Source of the DNA: Vibrio atypicus | GTDB taxonomy: Bacteria; Pseudomonadota; Gammaproteobacteria; Enterobacterales; Vibrionaceae | NCBI RefSeq assembly: GCF_009811315.1 | Contig: NZ_BLID01000009.1 | Span: forward strand, 170,760 to 234,759 | Length of the DNA: 64,000 nucleotides | Direction of reading: 5' to 3' | Part shown: piece by piece, positions 22,586-32,596 of the stretch | Position numbering within the stretch: the first letter of the stretch is position 1 | Layout: every line of letters starts with the position of its first letter | The notes under the pieces: generated by a model | Seen by the model: only the letters and a program-made list of their open reading frames with translations | The model's database searches: none | What the model was told of the DNA's origin: nothing | Translations under genes and position numbers: made by a program

Positions 22586-23134
22586 TTAACCAACCAAAGC
22601 AATCGGTTGGACTTGAAACTGGTGATTCGCTGATAGCATTCTGTCATGCATCACTTTAATCGCTTGGCCAAACGCTAAAGATTTACTCCCATTTAGCTCA
22701 AACGCCTCTAATGAGACTGAAACGCATAAACTGGCGCACTCCCCGACCTCTAGAACGATAAAGATGCCATTATTGTTGGCGGCGGAGAGCTGAACAAAGT
22801 CGCCCTCTTCTAAACCCAATTCACCATTTGAGAGTGAGTCAAAAAACCAACTCTTCGGCTGAACAGGTTTGTGAAAACGTTTAGCTGCAACGCAATAAAG
22901 AGCCAGTTCTGCTTGACGAGGTTCAGAGAGAGTAAGATGTGCAATTTGTTCTTTATAAGTTTGATAAGCCGAAGCATCATCAACAGAGAATTCATTAATA
23001 CCAATAGCACATTCAACAATAAGTTTGCGAGGAAGATTGGTCTTAAAAAGCATACCATCACCCAGATCGAGCATAAGGTGCCCTTCTGTGTCATCGTAAT
23101 ACCAAGTCCATTTGTCACTGGGTTTAAGCATCAT
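22586..23134 (-). CDS. zapC: Cell division protein ZapC
   Basis: 182 residues, typical length. A cytoplasmic FtsZ-associated protein that stabilises Z-ring bundles. Recognised by the N-terminal KPSDKWTWYYDDTEGHLMLDL, the basic LPRKLIVEC and the conserved FHKPVQPKSWFF in the middle. Gene order pyrD-zapC is conserved with E. coli. The start MMLKP has a second Met; either may be used. It ends before a strong terminator. Confidence 0.92.
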   Translation of the reverse strand: MMLKPSDKWTWYYDDTEGHLMLDLGDGMLFKTNLPRKLIVECAIGINEFSVDDASAYQTYKEQIAHLTLSEPRQAELALYCVAAKRFHKPVQPKSWFFDSLSNGELGLEEGDFVQLSAANNNGIFIVLEVGECASLCVSVSLEAFELNGSKSLAFGQAIKVMHDRMLSANHQFQVQPIALVG

Positions 23135-23284
23135 TCCAATCTCTAAATTTGTATGGTGTAGGTAAAACGCTTAATTACCTTTCCTAGCAATATTGGAATT
23201 CTATAAGCTGGTTGAATAAAAAAAAGAGGAAATGAAATCTCATTTCCTCTTCATAAATCTCTATTTTAGCTCAGTAACTCTCGT

Positions 23285-23297
23285 GTGACATTGTCAC
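23285..23297. promoter_or_regulatory. matS: matS site (MatP binding) between zapC and pyrD
   Basis: GTGACATTGTCAC, a full match to GTGACRNYGTCAC, in the intergenic region 25 bp after the pyrD stop. Confidence 0.85.
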
Positions 23298-23321
23298 GGT
23301 GATCAATAAGTTACGTTCCTA

Positions 23322-24332
23322 CTATAGGTTTTTAACAATATCACGTACTAACTTTGGACCGTGGTAGATGAAGCCTGAGTAGACCTGGACAAGTTCAGCA
23401 CCTGCCATCATCTTCTCTTTTGCTGCAACGTAAGAGTCTACACCACCGACACCGATCACTGGGATCTTATCGCCAAGCTCTTCATGCAGACAACGAACCA
23501 CTTCTGTACTACGAGATTGAACAGGACGACCGCTTAAGCCCCCTGCTTCATTCGCATGTTTCATGCCTTCTACAACCGTGCGATCCAATGTTGTGTTTGT
23601 CGCGATCACTGCGTCGATATTGTTCTTAAGCAAAGATTCACAGATCTGTTTGATCTCATCGCTGCTAAGATCCGGCGCGATCTTCAAAGCCAAAGGAACA
23701 TAATTACCGTGTTTTTCCGCTAGCTCTGATTGTTTTTCTTTTAGCTCAGAGAGTAGCTCATCTAACGCTTCGCCATATTGTAGAGAGCGAAGTCCAGGAG
23801 TGTTTGGAGAAGAAATGTTAACCGCAATATAACCAGCGTACTCGTAAACCTTTTCCATACAGATAAGGTAATCTTCCGCACCCTTTTCAATCGGCGTATC
23901 TTTATTCTTACCGATATTAATGCCTAGAACGCAGTTATATTTCGCTTTCTTAACATTTTCAACCAGGTTGTCGACACCTAGGTTGTTGAAACCCATGCGG
24001 TTAATGATGCCTTCTGCCTCAACCAAACGGAAAAGACGAGGTTTATCATTACCTGATTGAGGACGTGGCGTGACTGTACCTACTTCAACAAAGCCGAACC
24101 CCATTGCATCGAAAGCTTCGATACACTCGCCGTTTTTATCTAAACCAGCAGCAAGACCAACAGGGTTACGGAAAGTAAGACCCATGCACTCTACTGGACG
24201 GTGAGGAAGTTGCTGACGATAAAGAAGATCAACCGGTGTACCGGTGAAACGCTTGAAATTCTGAATTGCTAAATCATGTGCCTTTTCGGCATCAAGTTGG
24301 AAAAAGCCAGATCTGGCTAGACGGTAAAGCAT
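23322..24332 (-). CDS. pyrD: Dihydroorotate dehydrogenase (quinone), class 2
   Basis: 336 residues as in E. coli. It oxidises dihydroorotate to orotate with FMN, passing electrons to quinone at the inner membrane; fourth step of pyrimidine synthesis. The N-terminal amphipathic helix (MLYRLARSGFFQLDAEKAHDL) is the membrane/quinone part of class 2. NISSPNTPGLRSLQ contains the catalytic Ser region, and NTTLDR and GLSGRPVQ the FMN/phosphate loops. CGGAGGCACA gives a strong ribosome site before ATG. The gdhB terminator lies directly upstream. Confidence 0.97.
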   Translation of the reverse strand: MLYRLARSGFFQLDAEKAHDLAIQNFKRFTGTPVDLLYRQQLPHRPVECMGLTFRNPVGLAAGLDKNGECIEAFDAMGFGFVEVGTVTPRPQSGNDKPRLFRLVEAEGIINRMGFNNLGVDNLVENVKKAKYNCVLGINIGKNKDTPIEKGAEDYLICMEKVYEYAGYIAVNISSPNTPGLRSLQYGEALDELLSELKEKQSELAEKHGNYVPLALKIAPDLSSDEIKQICESLLKNNIDAVIATNTTLDRTVVEGMKHANEAGGLSGRPVQSRSTEVVRCLHEELGDKIPVIGVGGVDSYVAAKEKMMAGAELVQVYSGFIYHGPKLVRDIVKNL

Positions 24333-24345
24333 TGTGCCTCCGAAA

Positions 24346-24371
24346 GAAAAAAGCCCCGTATAAACGGGGCT
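24346..24371 (-). terminator. Terminator between gdhB and pyrD
   Basis: AGCCCCGT and ACGGGGCT form an 8-bp stem around TATA/TTAT; on the minus strand six T follow. It ends 14 bp before the pyrD ATG, so it overlaps the pyrD leader. Confidence 0.8.
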
Positions 24372-24419
24372 GTATTATTAAGGGTTTTACCGAATAATTC
24401 AATTAATTATGGCAAACGT

Positions 24420-27400
24420 TTACTCATTTGCTGAACAATTGAGGTTTAGCAGCATAAGTTCACGTAATGCAACCGAGAATTTAGCAAATTCATGAACTGA
24501 ACCCACTTTGAATTCATTGAGAATATTTTCCCAACGATGCAGTGATACTTCATTACTTGCGATCCATTCATCTAACGCTTGCATCACATCGAGATCTTCA
24601 GGAGCACAACCGCAGCTCAGCACTTGGCCAGTAAGCTGACGTTGTTGCCAATCCAAATCTTCACGGAATGCCGCACGCGCTAGAGCTTGCCAATGGTTAT
24701 CAACGGCCTGGGTATTGATCTGTTTCAAGAACCAGTGCAATGACAAACGATCGCCCAAGTTAAAGTACAATTTCGCACTTTGCTCAATCGATTTGCCTTT
24801 CTCACGGGACACTGTAGATATATCCAGTACCGAGTATAAGCTAGACAAACGCGAGACATAACTCGCCAATTCAGGCGTAATGCCCTTTTCAATCCACGCT
24901 TTCGCCATCTCGTTATGTTCTTCAACTTCCGCTGGCACCAGCATATCATCTAGGTTAGCTTTAATTGTTTCGACATCTGCTTGGTAGAGTTCGATAAGGG
25001 CTTTCACACATTGGCGGCCATTACGGTTACGCAACAACCAACGTGACAATCGACGAAGCGTGCGACGAACATAAAACATCATGTCGTACTGAGCTTCTGT
25101 TGTCGCATCATTGTCTAAAGAGCGTAACTCTTCAAACACTTTGCCTAAACCAAAGATTTCACGTGAAGCAACGTACGCGTTTGCGATATCGACAACATGC
25201 GCACCTGTTTCTTCTTGAAGACGAGTAACATAGTTGCACCCCATCTCATTAACCATCTGATTAGCAAGTGCAGTTGCGATGATTTCTGCGCGTAGAGGAT
25301 GGTTATCCATCTGTGCAGAATAGTTACGACGTAACGCAGTTGGGAAGTATTGCGTCAGTTGCTGAGCGTGGAAGTCATCATTTGCGATGTCTTCATGCAC
25401 AAGCTCCTCTTTCAATACCATTTTCCCGTAAGCCACCAGCACAGATAACTCAGGACGAGTAAGCGCCTTGCCTTGCTTTTCACGCTCTAGCAAGGTTTCA
25501 TCGTCAGGGATGTATTCCAATGCGCGATCCAGATGCCCTGCTTTCTCTAGTGTGTGAATAAAACGAATTTGCTCTTTGACTAGTGAAGTACCTTGCTGCT
25601 CAGTAACAGAAATCGATTCTGACTGACAGTAAGCATCATCCAGTACGATCTCACCAACTTCATCTTCCATCGATTCAAGGATCTGGTTACGTTGCTTAAC
25701 CGTTAGATCACCATTAGCGACTAGACCATTCAAGAAGATCTTAATGTTGACTTCGTTATCTGAACAATCAACACCACCAACGTTATCGACAAAGTCTGTA
25801 TTTACGCGGCCGCCCGTAAGCGCATATTCGATACGACCCAGTTGAGTCATACCCAAGTTACCGCCCTCACCAACAACCTTGGCTTTTAAGTCTCTGCCAT
25901 CAATACGCAATACATCATTCGCACGGTCGCCTACATCAGTATGAGTTTCCGAAGCCGCTTTTACGTAAGTACCGATACCACCATTCCAAAGCAGATCAAC
26001 TTCCATTTTTAGGATCATTTTGATCAGATCATTTGGCGCAAGTGACGCTTTTTTAGTACCCAGCATTTTCTGAATTTCTGGCGTTAGACTGATAGATTTC
26101 GCTCGACGAGAGAAAATACCACCACCTTGAGAAATCAGGTCTGCGTTGTAATCTTCCCAGCTTGAGCGTGGCAGATTAAATAAGCGATTACGTTCTTCCC
26201 AACCACTAGCAGAATCTGGATTCGGATCAATGAAGATATGCATGTGGTTAAACGCAGCTTGTAAACGAATGTGCTTCGAAAGCAACATACCGTTACCAAA
26301 TACGTCGCCCGCCATATCACCCACACCAATCGCAGTAAAATCTGTCGTTTGACAGTTAATACCCATTTCACGGAAGTGACGTTTAACCGATTCCCAACCA
26401 CCTTTCGCGGTAATGCCCATCGCTTTGTGGTCATAACCATTGGAACCACCAGAGGCAAATGCATCACCTAACCAGAAGTTGTATTCATCAGATACTGAGT
26501 TTGCAAGATCTGAGAAGGTCGCGGTACCTTTATCGGCTGCAACAACCAAATACGGATCATCTTCATCGTGACGAACCACACTTTTTGGCGGAATTACTTC
26601 ACCTTCAATAATGTTATCGGAGACGTCCAATAATGCGCGGATGAAACGTTTATAACAGCGTTGACCTTCCGCAAAGATCTCATCTCGTCCACTGAAGTTG
26701 TGCTGACGTTTACAAACGAAACCACCTTTTGCGCCAACAGGTACGATAACCGTATTCTTAACTTGCTGTGCTTTCACTAGGCCAAGGATTTCAGTACGGA
26801 AATCTTCTTGACGATCTGACCAACGAAGACCACCACGAGCAACTTTTCCACCACGTAGATGCACACCTTCAATGTCTGGTGCATAAACAAAGATTTCAAA
26901 CGCAGGTACTGGTTGTGGGATCTCAGGGATCTCACTCGGCTTCATCTTAAGTGATAACCAAGGCTTAGATTGCTTGTTTTCATCAACTTGGTAGTAGTTG
27001 GTGCGAAGCGTTGCAGAGATCATTTCTACGTAACGACGAATGATACGATCGTCATCCAAGCTTTCTACATGGTCAAGCTGTTCAGTGATCTTCTTAACAA
27101 GATCGGCTTGGCCTTTCTGGCTGCCTTTGAATTTAGGATCAAAGCGCTTGGTAAATAAACCAACCAGTGCTTTTGCTAATTCTGGATAATGACTTAGTGT
27201 GTCTTCAATGTACTGTTGACTAAATGGGAAGCCAACTTGACGCATGTAACGCGCGTACGCACGAAGAATCGAAATTTCACGACCAGATAACGAAGCTCCG
27301 AGAACTAAGCGGTTAAAGCCATCGCTCTCAAGATCCCCTGCCCAAATCGCAGCGAATGCTTGTTGGAAACGATCTCGAGCTTCACGAAGATCCACTGTTT

Positions 27401-29267
27401 TCTCACTCTTATGGAGCATAGAGAAATCAAGGATCCAATAAACTTGTCCATTCGCTTTACGCACTTCGTAAGGAGATTCTCCTATCACTCGTAACCCTAG
27501 GTTTTCCAACATAGGCATCACATCAGATAGGTGGATTGGCTCGTCTTGGTGATAGAGTTTCAAACGAACGGCTTTCGAATCCGAACCTAACTCTTGAGGG
27601 CGATAGAACAACATACCCAGTTTGTTGTCATCACTTAACGCTTCAAGGCGCTCAATGTCCGCAACAGCAGAGCCAGGCATCACATCTTCTTTGTATGAAC
27701 GTGGGAAAGCGCGGTTGTATTCTTTCGATAAAGGAAGTCCTTTACTCTCACCAAAGTTCGCCACGATCGCATCAGATAAACGATCATCCCAAGTTGAAGA
27801 TGCTTCCATTAAGTTTTGCTCAATCGTTTTAACGTTAATGTCTGAATTGTTGTTGTCTACACGAACGATGTAGTGTGTTCTCGCCAATGGGCTTTCAGAG
27901 AAGAATGTCGTGAACTCCACTTCTTTATCACAGCCAAAATACTGTTTTAAAATACGTTGGGTAGTTCGACGTAGCTCAGTGTTGTAACGGTCTTTGGTGA
28001 CGTAAACCATACAACTAAAGAAACGCCCAAACGGGTCTTTGCGAACAAACAATCGAAGCATGTCGCGGTCTTGCATTTGCACCACACCCATGCCGACTTC
28101 AAGTAACTCTTCCTCTTTCGCTTGAAGCAGTTCATCGCGAGGATAGTTTTCAAGAATATTGTGCAGCGCTTTGTACGAGTATGAGCCTTCGCGGTAGCTA
28201 CTCGCTTCCAGAATACGCTCCACTTTTTCACGAATCAGTGGAATGCCTTCAACACTTTGGTTGTACACCGCTGAAGTATATAGGCCGGTGAAGCGATGCT
28301 CGCCGATCACTTTACCATTTTTATCAAATTTCTTAATGCCGATGTAATCGGTATAAGCTGGGCGGTGAATACGTGAAGGTGTATTGCCTTTAGTCAGAAT
28401 AAGAAGGAAAGGTTTCTTCGCTTCAAGACGGGCTGAATCCGGGAAATCAGATAGCTTAACGCTACGTACACGATCGCGATTAGCAAATAAGCCTAAGCCT
28501 TTGTCTGGTGTCGGACGCAATTCTGTGTCGCCATCAACAGAGACCAAGTCGTACTCTTTATAGCCCATAAAGGTAAAGTTGTGTTTGCCTAACCAACGCA
28601 AGAAATTGATCGTTTCATCATAACGATCTCTCTCAACTTTTACGCTATCTTGTTGAGCAGCCACTTGATTGGTGACCTGTTCCAGTTTCTCTACCATTAG
28701 AAGCCAATCTTGCACAACAAGACCTGCATCTTTAAGAATACTGAGAAGTTCGGCTTTTAATGACGCCATTGCATCTTTATCACTCAAGCGATCGACTTCA
28801 ATATGGAAAAGTGACTGTAGAGCCCCTTCACCTTCATTGATTCCGGTTATTTCACCTTTTTTATTGCGGTTCACTTGCGTTGGACCATGCAGCATCAAGT
28901 GAGATGCTAAGTCCAAACGGCTCAACGCCATTTTAATCGAGTCCACCAAAAATGGGCTGTCCTGGACAACGATTTCTACAATAGTGTGAGTTGATTGCCA
29001 GCCTTGGCGGCTAACCGTTGGGTTAAAGACTCGAACAGAAACCTCATCCGCTTTCTTTTCGCTAATGTGGTGCCAAAGGCTAACCACAGCGCCATAAAGA
29101 TCAGATTCGTTACGTTCTACGAGGTCGTCTTGCGAAATATTGCTAAATAAATGCTGTGCAAGTTGAGTGACTAGGGGTTGATGAGCAAGCTCGAGTTTGT
29201 CTTGAATCAGTTTGTAGACCTTTTCAAGCAGAACCGGCATCAGTGTTTCACGCGCGGTCATAATCAC
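24420..29267 (-). CDS. gdhB: NAD-specific glutamate dehydrogenase, large (~180 kDa) type
   Basis: 1615 residues. Oxidatively deaminates glutamate to 2-oxoglutarate and ammonia with NAD. The long N-terminal part (about 1-700) carries ACT-like regulatory regions. The catalytic core (about 720-1270) has the substrate Lys region RGGLRWSDRQEDFRTE and KNTVIVPVGAKGGFV, with VGDMAGDVFGNGML for NAD binding. The C-terminal helical region is typical of the L_180 class known from Pseudomonas and Streptomyces. Start ambiguity: MIMTARETLM has three Met residues. The gene is isolated by its own terminator from pyrD; a DUF2835 gene lies upstream on the same strand. Confidence 0.93.
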   Translation of the reverse strand: MIMTARETLMPVLLEKVYKLIQDKLELAHQPLVTQLAQHLFSNISQDDLVERNESDLYGAVVSLWHHISEKKADEVSVRVFNPTVSRQGWQSTHTIVEIVVQDSPFLVDSIKMALSRLDLASHLMLHGPTQVNRNKKGEITGINEGEGALQSLFHIEVDRLSDKDAMASLKAELLSILKDAGLVVQDWLLMVEKLEQVTNQVAAQQDSVKVERDRYDETINFLRWLGKHNFTFMGYKEYDLVSVDGDTELRPTPDKGLGLFANRDRVRSVKLSDFPDSARLEAKKPFLLILTKGNTPSRIHRPAYTDYIGIKKFDKNGKVIGEHRFTGLYTSAVYNQSVEGIPLIREKVERILEASSYREGSYSYKALHNILENYPRDELLQAKEEELLEVGMGVVQMQDRDMLRLFVRKDPFGRFFSCMVYVTKDRYNTELRRTTQRILKQYFGCDKEVEFTTFFSESPLARTHYIVRVDNNNSDINVKTIEQNLMEASSTWDDRLSDAIVANFGESKGLPLSKEYNRAFPRSYKEDVMPGSAVADIERLEALSDDNKLGMLFYRPQELGSDSKAVRLKLYHQDEPIHLSDVMPMLENLGLRVIGESPYEVRKANGQVYWILDFSMLHKSEKTVDLREARDRFQQAFAAIWAGDLESDGFNRLVLGASLSGREISILRAYARYMRQVGFPFSQQYIEDTLSHYPELAKALVGLFTKRFDPKFKGSQKGQADLVKKITEQLDHVESLDDDRIIRRYVEMISATLRTNYYQVDENKQSKPWLSLKMKPSEIPEIPQPVPAFEIFVYAPDIEGVHLRGGKVARGGLRWSDRQEDFRTEILGLVKAQQVKNTVIVPVGAKGGFVCKRQHNFSGRDEIFAEGQRCYKRFIRALLDVSDNIIEGEVIPPKSVVRHDEDDPYLVVAADKGTATFSDLANSVSDEYNFWLGDAFASGGSNGYDHKAMGITAKGGWESVKRHFREMGINCQTTDFTAIGVGDMAGDVFGNGMLLSKHIRLQAAFNHMHIFIDPNPDSASGWEERNRLFNLPRSSWEDYNADLISQGGGIFSRRAKSISLTPEIQKMLGTKKASLAPNDLIKMILKMEVDLLWNGGIGTYVKAASETHTDVGDRANDVLRIDGRDLKAKVVGEGGNLGMTQLGRIEYALTGGRVNTDFVDNVGGVDCSDNEVNIKIFLNGLVANGDLTVKQRNQILESMEDEVGEIVLDDAYCQSESISVTEQQGTSLVKEQIRFIHTLEKAGHLDRALEYIPDDETLLEREKQGKALTRPELSVLVAYGKMVLKEELVHEDIANDDFHAQQLTQYFPTALRRNYSAQMDNHPLRAEIIATALANQMVNEMGCNYVTRLQEETGAHVVDIANAYVASREIFGLGKVFEELRSLDNDATTEAQYDMMFYVRRTLRRLSRWLLRNRNGRQCVKALIELYQADVETIKANLDDMLVPAEVEEHNEMAKAWIEKGITPELASYVSRLSSLYSVLDISTVSREKGKSIEQSAKLYFNLGDRLSLHWFLKQINTQAVDNHWQALARAAFREDLDWQQRQLTGQVLSCGCAPEDLDVMQALDEWIASNEVSLHRWENILNEFKVGSVHEFAKFSVALRELMLLNLNCSANE

Positions 29268-29448
29268 ACTCCACTATTAGAATTGTTTGTTTTTGTAGGG
29301 ATGTTGTAAGCATAGTGCTTAACACGGGTAATGCCGCTTTATTGTAAAAGCTTTATTGATAAATAGTTAATTCTTTTGGGAGTGGTAGGAGGTGAAATGT
29401 TTGAGAATGTGATTGAGGCACTGTTTAAACTTCTACAAAATCAGATGC

Positions 29449-29667
29449 TCACAGAACTTCTAACTTTAGAAACTTATTATTTTGGTCAGTTGTTAAACGA
29501 AAACGCCCTTTTACCCCCATTTGAGTAAGAAAAGGTCTGAACCGAGTTGCTGGCAATTGTAGGCGTAAGCCATTGTCTGTCACCACTAAAATGTTACTTG
29601 CCGCTCCATTGTAGTGAGAAAGAAATGTTTGATATGAAATGTTAAGCGAGAAAAAATAATAGTGCAT
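29449..29667 (-). CDS. DUF2835 family small protein
   Basis: 72 residues. Matches the DUF2835 family by NISYQTFLSHYNGAASNILVVTDNGLRLQLPA and FRPFLTQMGVKGRFRLTTDQNNKF. These small proteins are found in gamma-proteobacteria next to pepN/gdhB and have no known function. No signal peptide or membrane helix; a beta-rich fold is likely. It lies 90 bp after pepN, beyond a hairpin. Confidence 0.8.
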   Translation of the reverse strand: MHYYFFSLNISYQTFLSHYNGAASNILVVTDNGLRLQLPATRFRPFLTQMGVKGRFRLTTDQNNKFLKLEVL

Positions 29668-29718
29668 TGTTCAAAAAAGTAACGTTTTTTCTAACCAAAT
29701 AAAACTACTGTATATATA

Positions 29719-29746
29719 AACAGTAGCACTCAAAAGTGCTACTGTT
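29719..29746 (-). terminator. 12-bp hairpin after pepN
   Basis: AACAGTAGCACT (29719-29730) and AGTGCTACTGTT (29735-29746) around CAAA. The tract after it on the minus strand is TTTATATATA, so termination may be partial. Confidence 0.65.
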
Positions 29747-29757
29747 CTGCGTATCGA

Positions 29758-32364
29758 TTAAGCTTCTAACGCTTTCGTCACTTTCTCGAATAGGTCTTTC
29801 GCAAGATCATCCATCGATTTCAGTGTTTCAAGTTCCGCTTTAATCAAAGCCTGACGATGTTCATCATACTTACGGAATTTAAGCAGTGGGTCAATCAAAC
29901 GAGAAGCAACTTGAGGGTTACTGCTGTTGAGTTCTCTTAAAATTTCGCCAGCAAACTTATAACCTTCACCACTTTTCGCATGGAAACGAACTGGATTCAT
30001 GTTCAAGAACGAACCAACTAGGCTGCGCGTTCGATTCGGGTTTTTAAGACTAAATGCTTCATGGTTCATTGTCTGCTTAATCACATCAAGCACGTTTTCT
30101 GCTGGGTTGGTACCTTGCAGTGCAAACCACTTATCCATGACTAGACCATCGTGTTTCCACTTATCGCTGTAATCTTTCATCAAGGTTTCGCGACATGGTA
30201 GTTGCGCTGCGTTCGCCGCTGACATTGCAGCAACAGTATCAGTCATGTTGTTAGCATCGAAATACTGCTTTTGCGCCAGGTCGTTACCTTGCTCGGTATA
30301 AGCTAAGAACGCCAGCGACGTATTGCGAAGAGAACGTTTACCAATAGCCGGATGATCAACAGAATACTCCGCTTGGCTTAAGCTATGGTATAGCGCCGAA
30401 AACTCGTCTTGTAGTTCAACAGCCAGTTTCACTTTGATCGCTTTAAGTACTTTTGCAACCGCATCAACATCAACTTGCTTGTACCAACCGCTCACTTCGT
30501 TGTGACTTGGCAGTGCCATCATCTCAGCAATAAAGGCAGGCTCTAATTGATCAGACAGCAATACGCCGCGGAACGCATCAATCAAGGCTTCTGAAAGTTG
30601 GATCTCTTCACCATTTTGTACTGCCGTCACATTACTGCGAATGTACTTAGCAAGAAGCATTTGACCAGCGTCCCAACGAGCAAACTCATTGCGAGCATGC
30701 ACCATTAAGAAAATCAGTTCATCATCACTGTAATCGTATTCAAGAACGACTGGTGCAGAGAACTCTCTCAATAATGATGGGACTGGTTGTTCAGATACAT
30801 TTTCAAATACAAATGTTTGTTTCGCTTCAGTCACATTAAGAATGTTATTTACGCCCTCACCGTTACGGCGTAACTCGATTACATCACCATTCGCCGCGTA
30901 CAACTCAACATCAAACGGAATATGTAGCGCTTGTTTTTCTTGCTGTTCGTGCGTTGGCTCTGTTGTTTGCTCAATCGTTAGCGCGTAAGTTTGTTCTTGC
31001 GCGTTGTATTCGCTTTGCACTGAAACTGTAGGCGTACCTGACTGACTGTACCAAAGGCGGAACTGTTTCAGATCCACACCCGATGCATCTTCCATCGCCG
31101 CTACGAAGTCTTCACATGTTGCAGCAGTACCATCATGACGTTCAAAGTACAACTTCATACCCGCTTGGAAACCTTCTTCTCCAAGTAAGGTATGCATCAT
31201 GCGGATCACTTCGCTGCCCTTTTCGTACACAGTTAACGTGTAGAAGTTGTTCATTTCGATCACTTTTTCAGGGCGAATCGGGTGAGACATTGGGCTAGCG
31301 TCTTCCGCAAACTGTGGGCCTCGAATAATACGTACGTTATTGATACGATTCACAGCGCGAGAGCCAAGATCAGAAGAGAACTCTTGATCACGGAAAACGG
31401 TTAAACCTTCTTTCAAACTAAGTTGGAACCAGTCGCGACAAGTCACGCGGTTACCTGTCCAGTTATGGAAATATTCGTGGCCGATAACCGCTTCAATACC
31501 TAAATAATCCGTATCCGTAGCCGTTTTCTCATTTGCCAAAACAAATTTAGAGTTAAAGATGTTTAAGCCTTTGTTTTCCATTGCGCCCATGTTGAAGAAA
31601 TCAACGGCAACGATCATGTAGATGTCTAGGTCATACTCTAAACCAAAACGCTCTTCATCCCATTTCATCGAGTTGATCAACGAAGTCATCGCGTGAGGCG
31701 CTCGATCAAGGTTGCCTTTATCAACGAAGATTTCTAGTGCGACATTGCGGCCAGATTGAGTCACATAATTATCACGAAGAACATCAAAGTCGCCAGCAAC
31801 TAAAGCGAAAAGATATGCAGGCTTTGGATGCGGATCTTGCCACTGAACCCAATGACGTCCACCTTCAAGCTCGCCTTCTGCGATACGGTTACCATTGCTG
31901 AGTAGGAATGGGTTTTCTGCTTTATCAGCGATTATTTTAGTCGTGAATTTAGCCAATACATCTGGGCGGTCCATGTAATATGTGATACGACGGAAACCTT
32001 CCGCTTCACACTGAGTACAGAATGCACCACCTGATTTATACAAGCCTTCAAGGGCTGTATTTGCTTCCGGGTTAACTTCCGTAACAATAATAAGTTCAAA
32101 CTTAGCAGGTAGACCCGTTAACTCTAACGCACCTTCAAGCTCTTGGTATTGTGACCAAGCTTCACCATTCACGGAAACACTGATTAGTTTTAAGCTGTCG
32201 CCATCGAGGCGTAGTGTCGTTTCATCACCGAGTTGCTCAACTTGAGATACGGCAGTCACAATGGTGTTGCTATCATGGAGATCGAACGTCAAATCCAAAT
32301 CGGTAATGGTATGTGACGGCGATAAATAATCTTTACGATACTTGGCTTGTGGAGTCGGAGCCAT
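29758..32364 (-). CDS. pepN: Aminopeptidase N
   Basis: 868 residues (E. coli 870). An M1 zinc aminopeptidase in the cytoplasm that removes N-terminal residues from peptides. GAMENKGLNIF substrate motif and zinc site HEYFHNWTGNRVT (HExxH, with the distal Glu in LKEGLTVFRDQE) are intact. The start MAPTPQAKYRKDY aligns with E. coli and has AAGGAT in good position, so the Met 14 codons upstream (32406) is rejected. The C-terminal helical domain ends with LFEKVTKALEA. Probably transcribed alone or with DUF2835. Confidence 0.96.
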   Translation of the reverse strand: MAPTPQAKYRKDYLSPSHTITDLDLTFDLHDSNTIVTAVSQVEQLGDETTLRLDGDSLKLISVSVNGEAWSQYQELEGALELTGLPAKFELIIVTEVNPEANTALEGLYKSGGAFCTQCEAEGFRRITYYMDRPDVLAKFTTKIIADKAENPFLLSNGNRIAEGELEGGRHWVQWQDPHPKPAYLFALVAGDFDVLRDNYVTQSGRNVALEIFVDKGNLDRAPHAMTSLINSMKWDEERFGLEYDLDIYMIVAVDFFNMGAMENKGLNIFNSKFVLANEKTATDTDYLGIEAVIGHEYFHNWTGNRVTCRDWFQLSLKEGLTVFRDQEFSSDLGSRAVNRINNVRIIRGPQFAEDASPMSHPIRPEKVIEMNNFYTLTVYEKGSEVIRMMHTLLGEEGFQAGMKLYFERHDGTAATCEDFVAAMEDASGVDLKQFRLWYSQSGTPTVSVQSEYNAQEQTYALTIEQTTEPTHEQQEKQALHIPFDVELYAANGDVIELRRNGEGVNNILNVTEAKQTFVFENVSEQPVPSLLREFSAPVVLEYDYSDDELIFLMVHARNEFARWDAGQMLLAKYIRSNVTAVQNGEEIQLSEALIDAFRGVLLSDQLEPAFIAEMMALPSHNEVSGWYKQVDVDAVAKVLKAIKVKLAVELQDEFSALYHSLSQAEYSVDHPAIGKRSLRNTSLAFLAYTEQGNDLAQKQYFDANNMTDTVAAMSAANAAQLPCRETLMKDYSDKWKHDGLVMDKWFALQGTNPAENVLDVIKQTMNHEAFSLKNPNRTRSLVGSFLNMNPVRFHAKSGEGYKFAGEILRELNSSNPQVASRLIDPLLKFRKYDEHRQALIKAELETLKSMDDLAKDLFEKVTKALEA

Positions 32365-32596
32365 GTCGAAATCCTTCTGACTAATTGATACGAGGAGGTT
32401 ACTCACATTCTATGAGCACCGCGAATGATAAAAGAGTCTCATCCGCAAATTGGAGATTAGCTTACAACTCTACGTATAAAAAAACGAGGTATTATCATTA
32501 AATCCCTCGCATTTTCTCTATTGTTTATAAGCTAATCAAACAAATTGGCTATAAAACGGTCATTGATCATATTAACTGTCTGTCATATGTATCGTG

